A stretch of 24,481 bases of DNA. Origin: a virus. Below the pieces are notes generated by a model. That model was not told where the DNA came from. It worked only from the letters and a program-made list of their open reading frames with translations, and did not search any database. Made by a program: the position numbers and the translations under genes. Positions 7,399 through 13,756 of this stretch are shown piece by piece (the stretch's first letter is position 1; each line of letters opens with the position of its first letter). The stretch covers positions 1 to 24,481 of the IMG/VR virus record IMGVR_UViG_3300049432_000211; one strand, written 5' to 3'.

Positions 7399-7821
7399 AT
7401 GTGCCCATATTGCGGAGGCGAGATGGTGTGGGTGAGCCACTTCTACGGCTCGGTGGATCATCCCCGTGGGCGGAACGTATGCGTCTCCTTCGGATCGAAT
7501 TGCCAGTGGCGGACCACGGCTCAAAGGAATGATTCCGCGGGCGTTGATTCGCAAGTAATCATCGAAGGTCTACGCCGCAACTGTGAGCACCCAGAGATTG
7601 AGCGTTCGATGCTGACATGCGAGGTACGTCGTTTCGACGCTATTGCTCACATCGAGTCCTTACAGGCGGCAGCGTGGGCGAATGGGTTAGAGCGTGACGA
7701 AGCCAACGACCGCCTAGGGAAAATCCACGGGCTGCTCAACGACCGGCACAATGCCGTCCGCATAGAAGCAGCGCAGGAGTTGGCCCGTCCAGTTCGATTG
7801 ACGAAGGTAGTCAGCGAATGA
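7399..7821 (+). CDS. Zinc-ribbon accessory protein, unknown
   Basis: The 140-residue protein begins MCPYCGGEMVWV. C2 and C5, with later cysteines in RNVCVSFGSNCQW, could form a zinc ribbon, loosely like the Lar restriction-alleviation family, though that link is weak. The C-terminal half is helical (IESLQAAAWANGLERDEAND). Codon third positions are less GC-biased than in neighbouring structural genes, and the gene is bracketed by two related short peptide starts, both hints of a recently acquired accessory gene. Upstream, TTGGAGG (7386-7392) provides a Shine-Dalgarno sequence. Its stop overlaps the following ATG. I assign no firm function. Confidence 0.6.
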   Translation: MCPYCGGEMVWVSHFYGSVDHPRGRNVCVSFGSNCQWRTTAQRNDSAGVDSQVIIEGLRRNCEHPEIERSMLTCEVRRFDAIAHIESLQAAAWANGLERDEANDRLGKIHGLLNDRHNAVRIEAAQELARPVRLTKVVSE

Positions 7822-7898
7822 CTACGGCCCCAAGGATGGATTACCGGCAGACCATGCCTAAGCCACGCTCCGAGGTTCTAACGTCACACCGGTCCTAG
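7818..7898 (+). CDS. Possible 26-residue remnant ORF
   Basis: The ATG overlaps the previous stop (ATGA) and opens 26 codons, MTTAPRMDYRQTMPKPRSEV and six more residues. The start region resembles the 17-codon ORF at 7344, so the two may be halves or copies of one ancestral reading frame. Its stop TAG lies within the 14-bp palindrome in front of the minor head gene. Confidence 0.25.
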   Translation: MTTAPRMDYRQTMPKPRSEVLTSHRS

Positions 7899-7903
7899 GA
7901 CCG
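7890..7903. repeat. Perfect 14-bp palindrome at the start of the minor head gene
   Basis: CGGTCCTAGGACCG is its own reverse complement and its last base is the first base of the GTG start codon of the minor head gene. It also contains the AGGA that would serve as that gene's Shine-Dalgarno sequence, although spacing is very short. It could be a dimeric protein-binding site. Confidence 0.7.
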
Positions 7904-8946
7904 TGCCTGTCTCCCCTGCGCTCGGCGAGCGGTTCGGTGCCAGGCTTCTAGCGATCTACACCGAGGCCGAGTTGGCCATGTTGGAACGGGTCGCCCGTCG
8001 CATCGAACGCGGGATCGACGAGCCGGGATGGGCCGAGCACAAGCTCTTGGAAGTCACCGAGCTGAAGCGCGAGACCCGCGCGATCCTCGAAGGGGTGCGT
8101 CGCACCGGCACCACGGAGATCCCCAAGGCGATCGAGGACGCGTACGCGGCAGGGCTGACCGAAGCCCGTCGCGATCTCGCCAAAGCCGAGGGGGAGTTCA
8201 CGGTGGCGAGCAACCCCCGGTTAGTCACTTCACTCACCACCGAGACGATGACCCGCGTGCAGTCGACGCACCTCCAGATCCTGCGTACCTCAGACGACAT
8301 CTACCGATCGACGGTCGCTCGGGCGAGCTCGCAGATTGCAGTCGGAGCATCGACACGCCGGGAGGCCGCGCAACTCGCGTTGAACGAGTTCGCGAATAAC
8401 GGGGTCACGGGGTTCGTCGACTCGTCGGGCCGTTCGTGGGACATGGCTTCCTATGCGGAGATGGCCCTGCGTGCGACCACCGGCCGCGCATCGGTGTCGG
8501 GTCACGCGGACTCTCTCGAGGCGAACGGGCAAGACCTCGTGATTGTCTCGGACGCTCCGGAAGAGTGCGAGATCTGTCGGCCGTGGGAGGGGCAGGTGCT
8601 GTCGCTTTCGGGTAGCGACCCCAACTATCCGTCACTTGCAGAGGGTGAGGCCGACGGCCTCTTCCACCCCAACTGCCGGCACCGTCTCGGCATCTACATC
8701 GAGGGCGTCACCCGTTCGATGGGCAAGACCGCCGATCCGATCGGGTCCACCGAGCGGGCCCAGCAGCGTTACCTCGAGCGCGGTGTCCGTCAGTGGAAGC
8801 GCCGTGAGGTCGTGGCCATCACTCCCATCGACAAGGTCACCTCGGCGTCGAAGCGCACGGAGTGGCAGACTCGGCTCAAGAGCTTCGTAGAAGACAACGA
8901 TCGCAAGCGACTGGCCTACAGGGAAAGTGTCTCAGTCGCTCGCTAG
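7903..8946 (+). CDS. Minor head protein, Phage_min_cap2 / Mu gpF-like
   Basis: This 347-residue protein sits downstream of the portal, where minor head proteins associated with the portal are usual. Its N-terminal two thirds are helical. The diagnostic part is the C-terminal zinc-like cluster: VSDAPEECEICRPWEGQVLS with C222 and C225, followed by GLFHPNCRHRLGIY with H255, C258 and H260. This CxxC...HxxCxH layout is characteristic of the Phage_min_cap2 and Mu F-like families, which are thought to act in head assembly or DNA ejection. The tail after residue 270 is basic (RYLERGVRQWKRREV). The GTG at 7903 overlaps a 14-bp palindrome. Capsid maturation protease is a less likely alternative, since I see no protease signature. 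Confidence 0.8.
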   Translation: MPVSPALGERFGARLLAIYTEAELAMLERVARRIERGIDEPGWAEHKLLEVTELKRETRAILEGVRRTGTTEIPKAIEDAYAAGLTEARRDLAKAEGEFTVASNPRLVTSLTTETMTRVQSTHLQILRTSDDIYRSTVARASSQIAVGASTRREAAQLALNEFANNGVTGFVDSSGRSWDMASYAEMALRATTGRASVSGHADSLEANGQDLVIVSDAPEECEICRPWEGQVLSLSGSDPNYPSLAEGEADGLFHPNCRHRLGIYIEGVTRSMGKTADPIGSTERAQQRYLERGVRQWKRREVVAITPIDKVTSASKRTEWQTRLKSFVEDNDRKRLAYRESVSVAR

Positions 8947-8955
8947 AGTCACCAC
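8945..8955 (+). promoter_or_regulatory. Candidate -10 box for a leaderless endonuclease transcript
   Basis: TAGAGT (8945-8950) fits TANNNT and lies five bases before the GTG at 8956, which has no Shine-Dalgarno sequence. Predicted +1 is within one base of the start codon. No copy of the 13-base motif precedes it, so if real it is a different promoter class, possibly carried with the mobile gene. Confidence 0.35.
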
Positions 8956-9396
8956 GTGACCGACACCGAGATCGCATGGGCAGCCGGACTCTTCGACGGC
9001 GAAGGAAGCGTCACAATCAAGAAGCGTGGAGGCGCGACCATCCAACTTGGGATGACGGACCTTCCTCTCGTCGAGCGGTTCACTCGAGTTGTCGGTGTTG
9101 GATCCATCTCGGGGCCACGCATCCAACCGAATCGAAAGCCTTCGTGGGTTTGGTTCGCCTGCGGGCTGAATGCCGTTTCGGTCGCCCGTCTCTTGCTGCC
9201 TTATGTCGGGGACCGGAACATCGGGAGATTCGAACGACTCATTCAGTATTACGACGCCTGTAAGAACGGAGTCTGCGAGACCTGCGGCGTCACGTTTTCG
9301 CGTGTTCACCGAGATCGTCGCTACTGCAGCACGTCGTGCCAGTGCAAGGGGTATCGTCGCCGAGGCAAGAGGAAGAGACCTGCTCTAAGTCGGTGA
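8956..9396 (+). CDS. Free-standing LAGLIDADG homing endonuclease
   Basis: The 146-residue protein has a single LAGLIDADG motif, AAGLFDGEGSVTI (residues 9-21), with acidic D14 at the active-site position. Single-motif enzymes act as homodimers. The middle follows the family pattern (FTRVVGVGSISGPR, then WVWFACGLNAVSVARLLLPYV). After residue 105 a zinc finger, CETC with C107 and C110 and then CSTSC with C124 and C128, is followed by a basic tail (KGYRRRGKRKR), likely adding DNA contacts. The gene lies between the minor head gene and the tRNA, and no interrupted intron or intein is visible, so it is probably a free-standing mobile gene. The GTG start lacks a Shine-Dalgarno sequence but has a TAGAGT box just upstream. 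Confidence 0.9.
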   Translation: MTDTEIAWAAGLFDGEGSVTIKKRGGATIQLGMTDLPLVERFTRVVGVGSISGPRIQPNRKPSWVWFACGLNAVSVARLLLPYVGDRNIGRFERLIQYYDACKNGVCETCGVTFSRVHRDRRYCSTSCQCKGYRRRGKRKRPALSR

Positions 9397-9410
9397 TCGC
9401 CGGGGGGCGC

Positions 9411-9584
9411 GTGACTGGACCGAGCTTCGAGATGTGCATCCTCTCGATCGAAGACATCGGAGAGGCGCTCGACGTTGGACCTGGGTTCCGTCGTGTGCGC
9501 ATCACCTACCAGTACGGCGACGGCATCACCACCATCGAAACCGTGCGCGGTCCCGACGATGAGGACGTGACCGGAACCGGATAG
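9411..9584 (+). CDS. Small acidic protein, unknown
   Basis: From the GTG at 9411 the product has 57 residues (MTGPSFEMCILSIEDIGEAL and on) with two likely beta strands, RRVRITYQYGDG and TTIETVRG. Other possible starts are GTG 9393, which overlaps the endonuclease stop, and ATG 9432. I chose 9411 because of the GGGGGG run just before it (9402-9407), although spacing is tight. Its stop TAG (9582-9584) lies inside motif copy 3. I do not recognise the protein. Confidence 0.5.
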   Translation: MTGPSFEMCILSIEDIGEALDVGPGFRRVRITYQYGDGITTIETVRGPDDEDVTGTG

Positions 9585-9620
9585 ACGCGGCGCTCCTTCG
9601 CGTGCGTGCGATGTTCGCCG
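9577..9620 (+). promoter_or_regulatory. 13-base repeat motif copy 3 with -10-like box; candidate tRNA promoter
   Basis: CCGGATAGACGCG at 9577-9589 overlaps the stop codon of the small gene upstream. GATGTT (9610-9615) lies exactly 20 bases after it, and predicted +1 is 9621-9622, the first bases of the tRNA (9621). Such a transcript would carry essentially no 5' leader. Read-through would also supply the scaffold and capsid genes. Confidence 0.6.
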
Positions 9621-9694
9621 CGCACCGTGGAGCAGTCAGGAAGCTCGTCGGGCCCATAACCCGAAGGTCCCCGGTTCGAATCCGGGCGGTGCAA
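9621..9694 (+). tRNA. Initiator-type tRNA-fMet (CAT) with C33
   Basis: The 74 bases fold as a full cloverleaf and follow the bacterial initiator pattern base by base. The acceptor CGCACCG/CGGTGCA has the C1xA72 mismatch, the D-arm has A11:T24 and the 17a insertion, and the anticodon stem is TCGGG/CCCGA with three consecutive G:C pairs. The loop is CCCATAA with CAT at 34-36, and the T-arm is CCCGG TTCGAAT CCGGG. The discriminator is A73 and CCA is not encoded, as is common in actinobacteria. The oddity is C at position 33, where T is nearly universal in bacteria and forms the U-turn. It lies 31 bases after motif copy 3 and 31 bases before the scaffold start. It may act in translation initiation, or be a tRNA-like leader for the head genes. 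Confidence 0.93.
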
Positions 9695-9725
9695 CGTCAG
9701 ATCCGCCACGCACAGGAGGACCGCG

Positions 9726-10529
9726 TTGAGAGACTTCTTGAACCTCTTCCGATGGATGCCACTTCGCGACGGTGAAGGTGGAGGTGCTAGTGGTGGAGGC
9801 GAAGGATCGGGCGGCGCTGGTGGCGCGGGCGGCGGCGACGGTGGGGCAGGCGGCTCGGGCGCTGGTGGTGGTAACGAAGGCGGCGCCGGTGCTGGTGCAG
9901 GTGGCGGCGCTGGAGGCCAAGGCGGAGCTGGACAAGGCGGCAACCAGGGCGGTGCAGGCGATCCTCTCGCGAACCTTCCCGAGGCCATAAAGACCGAACT
10001 CGAGACCCTCCGAGCCGAGAAGTCTAAGAACGACGACGAGTTGAAGCGCGCGCGCGACGAGGCGGCCAAGTTGCGAGTCGGTGCTCAGGACCGCGCCAAG
10101 GCTGCTGCACGGAAGGCGCTCGAAGACGCGGGTGTCGAGATCCCCGATGATCTCAAAGACACCCCCGAGGGCGACGAGCAGGCGGCCGCCGCGCACAAGA
10201 AGGCCGTCGAGGACATGGAGACCAAACTCCGTGATCGCGACATCAAAGATGCGATCCGCGACGAGGCCGATGAGCAGGGTGCGAACTTCCGTTTGTTGCA
10301 CGGGTCCTTGCTTTCTTCCAACGCGCTCTCTACTCTCGACCCAACCGCTGACGACTTTGCGGCGACGGTGAAGACTCTGGTGCAGGCCACCATCGAGAAA
10401 GAGCCGTTGCTTAAGAAGGGGCAGGCCCCCGGTAAGTCGGGAGGCGATTTCGGTGGAGGCGGGCCCTCCGACGAGAAGCCGAAGTCACTCGAAGACGCCA
10501 TCACCGCAAAGCTCAAAACTAACGCGTAG
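9726..10529 (+). CDS. Capsid scaffolding protein
   Basis: The 267-residue product lies immediately before the major capsid gene, the usual place of a scaffold. After a short hydrophobic N-terminus (MRDFLNLFRWM) comes a glycine/alanine/serine-rich linker of about 60 residues. From residue 80 a long charged coiled coil begins (LPEAIKTELETLRAEK), and the C-terminus has a basic capsid-binding-like helix (SLEDAITAKLKTNA) after a GGDFGGGG hinge. This layout is typical of phage scaffolds, which organise capsid subunits and are then lost. The start is a TTG with a strong Shine-Dalgarno sequence (AGGAGG at 9714-9719, six-base spacing). The glycine-rich linker is unusually long and repetitive. Confidence 0.85.
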   Translation: MRDFLNLFRWMPLRDGEGGGASGGGEGSGGAGGAGGGDGGAGGSGAGGGNEGGAGAGAGGGAGGQGGAGQGGNQGGAGDPLANLPEAIKTELETLRAEKSKNDDELKRARDEAAKLRVGAQDRAKAAARKALEDAGVEIPDDLKDTPEGDEQAAAAHKKAVEDMETKLRDRDIKDAIRDEADEQGANFRLLHGSLLSSNALSTLDPTADDFAATVKTLVQATIEKEPLLKKGQAPGKSGGDFGGGGPSDEKPKSLEDAITAKLKTNA

Positions 10530-10561
10530 GGGCGGGCCCCCACTCATCAACGCCTAGCGGG

Positions 10562-10594
10562 CTTTCGGAGCGGCGTCTCCCGTCGTCCCGAAAG
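10562..10594 (+). promoter_or_regulatory. Leader hairpin that could mask the capsid Shine-Dalgarno sequence
   Basis: CTTTCGG (10562-10568) pairs perfectly with CCGAAAG (10588-10594), and the latter overlaps the first bases of the AAAGGAGG that serves the GTG at 10603. A smaller GGAG/CTCC pair (10567-10570 with 10577-10580) competes within the loop. A GC-rich inverted repeat, GGGG/CCCC (10529-10532 with 10538-10541), also follows the scaffold stop. Together these could tune scaffold-to-capsid ratios. Stability was judged by eye only. Confidence 0.35.
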
Positions 10595-10602
10595 GAGGGG
10601 CC

Positions 10603-11802
10603 GTGCCCCCGATGAAATCCGTGCTGGTGATCTTGATGATCGCCGTGCTCGTACTACCGGTGCTCAACGCCGTGGCTCTCATGCGCGGTCAGGTCCAGGG
10701 CAAGACGCTCCTGCACCTGACGCACATGGACATCTCGACGCATCCGAACCGGGCAACACGTAGGTCGATCAGCCCACTGCTTGGTCGCACGTTGTTCGTG
10801 CTGCGCGGAGAGACCGGTGTGGTCACGCTCGCGCAGGCCAAGCTGAATGCGACCGACGATGTCGACATCCAGGTGATCGACGAGTTCCGCAAGTCATCCT
10901 GGTTGCTCGACAACATGGCCTTCGATGATGTCGTGAACGCCACGGGTCGAGGTGCGACGCTCACCTACGGCTACACCCGCCTTGTTACCGAGTCGGGTTC
11001 CGCCTTCCGAGCGATCAACGCCGAATACACCAAGAGCGAGGCCACCAAGCAGCGCGTCTCGGTGGACCTGAAGCCCTTCGGTGGTGCTTTCTCGATCGAC
11101 CGTGTTCTCGATGCGATCGCACAGGGGGCCGAGACCGCCTTCCAGATGCAACAGAAGATCAAGTCCACCCGGGCTCTCTTCCACGATGCAGTCATCAACG
11201 GTGACACCGGCGTCGATGCCAACAGCTTCGACGGTCTCGACAAGGCGCTCACCGGTACCTCGACGGAGATGAACGCTGATGTCGTGACGGACTGGACCGC
11301 GGTCAACACCGAGGCGCTCGCTCACTCCCAGATAGACGTTCTGGATGAGTTCCTCGAGCTCCTCGACGATGACCCGGTCGCGATCTTCGGCAACAAGAAG
11401 GGTCTTGCGAAGATCCGTGCCATCGCACGGCGCGCGGGCTACTTCACCCGTTCGGAGAATGCCTTCGGTCAGTCGATCGAGAAGTACGGAAACATCGCGC
11501 TGGTGGACATGGGCAACAAGCCCGCCTCGTCCAGCCCGATCATCCCGGTCGAGGACCGCACCGTCGACGGCGAGGAAGAGACGGGTCTCACCGACCTCTA
11601 CGCCGTACGTCTCGGACTCGATGCGTTCCACGGTCTGTCACTCGCTGGCCAGAAGTTGATCCGTCAGTGGCTGCCCAACTTCTCCGAGGAAGCCGGCAAC
11701 GCCGGAGCGGTGAAGGACGGAGAAGTCGAGATGGTTGCCGCGGTCGCGCTTAAGCGAACGAAGGCGGCTGCAGTTCTGCGCAACGTCAAAGTCGTCGCGT
11801 AA
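10603..11802 (+). CDS. Major capsid protein, HK97-fold, with N-terminal hydrophobic extension
   Basis: The 399-residue reading frame contains a typical actinophage major capsid protein starting around residue 73: VTLAQAKLNATDD, then EFRKSSWLLDNMAFDDVV, and late HK97-fold-like strands through VEMVAAVALKRTKAA. The preceding 72 residues are unusual. They begin with a membrane-helix-like run, MKSVLVILMIAVLVLPVLNA, followed by a basic segment (HPNRATRRSISPLLGR). The frame is well supported: third codon positions stay GC-rich and a strong Shine-Dalgarno sequence (AAAGGAGG) precedes the GTG at 10603. A second start, GTG 10819 with GGAGAG upstream, would yield a conventional 327-residue capsid. Both forms may be made. 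The extension could be a delta-like assembly domain or a fused small membrane protein. Confidence 0.9.
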   Translation: MPPMKSVLVILMIAVLVLPVLNAVALMRGQVQGKTLLHLTHMDISTHPNRATRRSISPLLGRTLFVLRGETGVVTLAQAKLNATDDVDIQVIDEFRKSSWLLDNMAFDDVVNATGRGATLTYGYTRLVTESGSAFRAINAEYTKSEATKQRVSVDLKPFGGAFSIDRVLDAIAQGAETAFQMQQKIKSTRALFHDAVINGDTGVDANSFDGLDKALTGTSTEMNADVVTDWTAVNTEALAHSQIDVLDEFLELLDDDPVAIFGNKKGLAKIRAIARRAGYFTRSENAFGQSIEKYGNIALVDMGNKPASSSPIIPVEDRTVDGEEETGLTDLYAVRLGLDAFHGLSLAGQKLIRQWLPNFSEEAGNAGAVKDGEVEMVAAVALKRTKAAAVLRNVKVVA

Positions 11803-11819
11803 CACCGCATCACCGAACC

Positions 11820-11851
11820 ACCAGCACGAACCGCTGGTTGGACCGTCCAAC
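11820..11851. repeat. Overlapping inverted repeats between capsid and next gene
   Basis: ACCAGC (11820-11825) pairs with GCTGGT (11833-11838). Overlapping it, GTTGGAC (11837-11843) is mirrored by GTCCAAC (11845-11851) around a single central base. The two alternatives compete, so only one stem forms at a time. No T-run follows. It may attenuate or process the message after the abundant capsid transcript. Confidence 0.45.
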
Positions 11852-11877
11852 TAGCCCATGAAAGGGGCTGACGAAAC

Positions 11878-12531
11878 ATGGAGGTTCGCTCTCCGAACCC
11901 GGAATACACCGGCGCTGGACCCCACGGGGTCGCGTTCGTTAACGGCGTCGGCTTCTGCTACAGCGCGGTCGCGATCGATTGGTTCCGACGCAAGGGCTAC
12001 GAGCTCCTCGACGAGCCGCAGTTCGACACGCCGGACGTCACCAAGGCTGCCAGCGGCAAGGGTGGAACTGACAGCCGCGATGTGATCCCGGCCGTTCCTT
12101 CCGAGGACGCGTCGGAGTCGAAGCTGCTCACCCAGGAAGAGCGTCGGACGCGTTACGGCATCGGTGTCGGGACCCTGCTTCCCGAGGGTCACTCGATCAC
12201 GGGTGCGCCGGCGATCGATGCTGGTCTTCCCCAGCTCTCCCGAGAGCAGCGTGCGAAGTTGCGCGACTACCTCGAGGAGACCGAGGAGGCACGCGTCGAG
12301 GCGGCCCACGACGAGCTCGACGGATCCGGCAACGTGCGGACCGCCGACGACATCGCCGAAGACGGGCCCACGGTCACACCGCCGCCTGCTCCTAGCGGCA
12401 ACTTCGACTCGATGTCTACCGCTGACCTGCGTAAGGCAGCACAGGCCGCGAACATCCAAGGCCGCACCACCATGAACCAAGCTCAGTTGCGCGATGCACT
12501 CAAGGCCGCCGACCAGAAGTCGAACGCCTGA
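11878..12531 (+). CDS. Head-associated protein with C-terminal Rho-N/SAP-like domain
   Basis: The 217-residue protein starts MEVRSPNPEYTGAGPHGVAF, then contains VNGVGFC and AIDWFRRKGYELLD, a pattern I associate with small proteins directly downstream of the capsid gene in actinophages. The middle is polar and poorly ordered, with a helical stretch REQRAKLRDYLEETEEARVE. The last 35 residues (STADLRKAAQAANIQGRTTM, then NQAQLRDALKAA) resemble the Rho N-terminal/SAP-type helix-extended-loop-helix, often seen in phage head proteins and able to bind nucleic acid. The ATG at 11878 has AAAGGGG upstream; another ATG at 11858 is in a different frame and is rejected. A decoration or head-completion role is inferred from position. 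Confidence 0.65.
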   Translation: MEVRSPNPEYTGAGPHGVAFVNGVGFCYSAVAIDWFRRKGYELLDEPQFDTPDVTKAASGKGGTDSRDVIPAVPSEDASESKLLTQEERRTRYGIGVGTLLPEGHSITGAPAIDAGLPQLSREQRAKLRDYLEETEEARVEAAHDELDGSGNVRTADDIAEDGPTVTPPPAPSGNFDSMSTADLRKAAQAANIQGRTTMNQAQLRDALKAADQKSNA

Positions 12532-12737
12532 TGCGCTACCGCGACGAGAAGACCGGAGAGATCCACGTCACCGTGGATGACTCCGCTAAGGACAAGCGGC
12601 TCGCGAAGGATCCGGACCGGTACAAGAAGGTCACGGAGAAGCAACTAGCGTCCGCCCAGGCCAAGGCGGAGACGCCTCAGGCGGAGGCTGCAGCAGTGGC
12701 CGAAGCCGCCGCGGGATCGGAGGCGCCGCCTAAATAG
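12531..12737 (+). CDS. Small charged protein, unknown
   Basis: A 68-residue hydrophilic protein: MRYRDEKTGEIHVTVDDSAK, then a lysine-rich stretch and an Ala/Glu-rich tail ending APPK. The ATG overlaps the previous stop by one base, so the two are coupled. It is a common kind of small ORF between capsid and connector genes, but its function is unknown. Confidence 0.6.
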   Translation: MRYRDEKTGEIHVTVDDSAKDKRLAKDPDRYKKVTEKQLASAQAKAETPQAEAAAVAEAAAGSEAPPK

Positions 12738-12750
12738 CGGCGTTCCACTG

Positions 12751-13116
12751 ATGACGACTTACGCGACCGCAGTCCAGTTGGAGGACTACCTCGGCACAGC
12801 CGTTCCGGATGATGCCGAGCGACTCCTTCAACGCGCCAGTGAGTTGATCGAGTCGTTCTTCCTCGGTCCCTACGACGTCGATGACGTAACGGGGTTCCCG
12901 AGCGATGAACGGATCGCCGGCGAAGTGGCCAAGGCCGCGTGCGCGCAGGTCGAATACTGGTTGCAGACCGGAGATGAAGCGGACGTGCTCACTGGACGGA
13001 CCTCGGTCTCGTTCAACGGCGCCATGTTCATGTCCGGCAAGGGACGGAGACTGGCACCCCGCGCGGCCGATGCGCTTGGTCGTGCGGGGTTGCTGGTCGG
13101 GGTAGATGCGTTGTGA
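12751..13116 (+). CDS. Head-tail connector (adaptor) protein, gp6-like
   Basis: The 121-residue protein begins MTTYATAVQLEDYLGTAVPD and has the helical pattern of gp6/gp15-type head-tail adaptors: AERLLQRASELIESFF, then IAGEVAKAACAQVEYWLQTG. A C-terminal strand and arm follow (SVSFNGAMFMSGKGRRLAPR). In such phages the adaptor forms a ring beneath the portal and is followed by stopper and joining proteins, exactly the order here. There is no clear Shine-Dalgarno sequence before the ATG, which lies 13 bases after the previous stop. Confidence 0.8.
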   Translation: MTTYATAVQLEDYLGTAVPDDAERLLQRASELIESFFLGPYDVDDVTGFPSDERIAGEVAKAACAQVEYWLQTGDEADVLTGRTSVSFNGAMFMSGKGRRLAPRAADALGRAGLLVGVDAL

Positions 13117-13421
13117 AACTGCCTCCGATCCTGTTCAACCACACGGTAACCGTCGAGCCCTCGATCGGCGAGACGGCTTATGGGCCGAAATTCGGGAGCC
13201 CGGTCGAGCTGAAGGTGCGGGTTATCTCGCGTCGGCGTCTCGTGAAGACCGGCGACGGTGAAGACCTGATGTCGGATGCCACGGTCCAAGCGGATGCCGA
13301 TGCTCCGATAGATCTCGGTGCGCGCGTGACCCTCGATGGGCGCACGCTCACCGCGGTCCAGGTGCTGAAGCCGGAGGCCCTCAACGGCAAGGCCACACAT
13401 CGTGAGGTGTTGCTCGGATGA
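13113..13421 (+). CDS. Head-tail stopper/joining protein
   Basis: The 102-residue product starts MKLPPILFNHTVTVEPSIGE and is rich in beta strands, with the late pattern PIDLGARVTLDGRTLTAVQV typical of head-closure (stopper) proteins such as SPP1 gp16-like members. The GTG overlaps the previous stop by four bases. Position between adaptor and gp10-like protein supports the call. Sequence similarity within this family is low, so it rests on pattern and order. Confidence 0.7.
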   Translation: MKLPPILFNHTVTVEPSIGETAYGPKFGSPVELKVRVISRRRLVKTGDGEDLMSDATVQADADAPIDLGARVTLDGRTLTAVQVLKPEALNGKATHREVLLG

Positions 13422-13756
13422 GCACCCGGGTCCGGTACTTGGGTGATGAGGTGAAGGCAGCTCTTCGCGCGAAGGGCGTGCGGGGGTTGTTCCTCGGTTC
13501 CGAACATCTCCTCGAGGAGTCGAACCGCACCGCACCGATCGAAGAGAACACGCTCATCGAGTCCGGGGCGACCGACGTCGACGAGGCCAACCTCACCGCA
13601 TCCGTGTATTACGACACGCCCTACGCGCGTCGTCAGCACGAGGAGCTGGAGTGGGAACACGATCCAGGCCGTCGAGCGAAGTGGCTCGAGCTGACGGCTA
13701 AAGAGCGCAAGCCTGCGATCGAGCAGATCCTGGCCGATGCGTTGGGTGACCACTGA
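13418..13756 (+). CDS. Tail-completion / HK97 gp10-like minor protein
   Basis: The 112-residue protein has a helical start (STRVRYLGDEVKAALRAKG), a GSEHLLEESNRTAPIEENTL segment and a strand motif TASVYYDTPYARRQHEELE followed by HDPGRRAKWLE. The last is a signature I recognise from gp10-like and minor capsid proteins involved in joining head and tail. It overlaps the stopper gene by ATGA and shares a TGATG junction with the tail-terminator candidate. Confidence 0.75.
   Translation: MSTRVRYLGDEVKAALRAKGVRGLFLGSEHLLEESNRTAPIEENTLIESGATDVDEANLTASVYYDTPYARRQHEELEWEHDPGRRAKWLELTAKERKPAIEQILADALGDH

Noticed and set aside
9573-9590. GGAACC as an ECF-sigma -35 element in motif copy 3
   Set aside because: Only one of the four copies has GGAACC, so it cannot explain the shared motif.
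9780-9960. Glycine-rich repeats that might be a tandem DNA repeat
   Set aside because: The DNA is an irregular GGN-rich coding run, not a fixed-period tandem repeat; it is best explained as a protein linker.
9506-10301. Minus-strand frames crossing the tRNA and glycine-rich scaffold linker
   Set aside because: The proline- and alanine-rich products are the antisense of the glycine-rich linker and cross a tRNA.
10894-11631. Long minus-strand open frame opposite the capsid gene
   Set aside because: Same cause; no ribosome site and antisense of a well-supported capsid gene.
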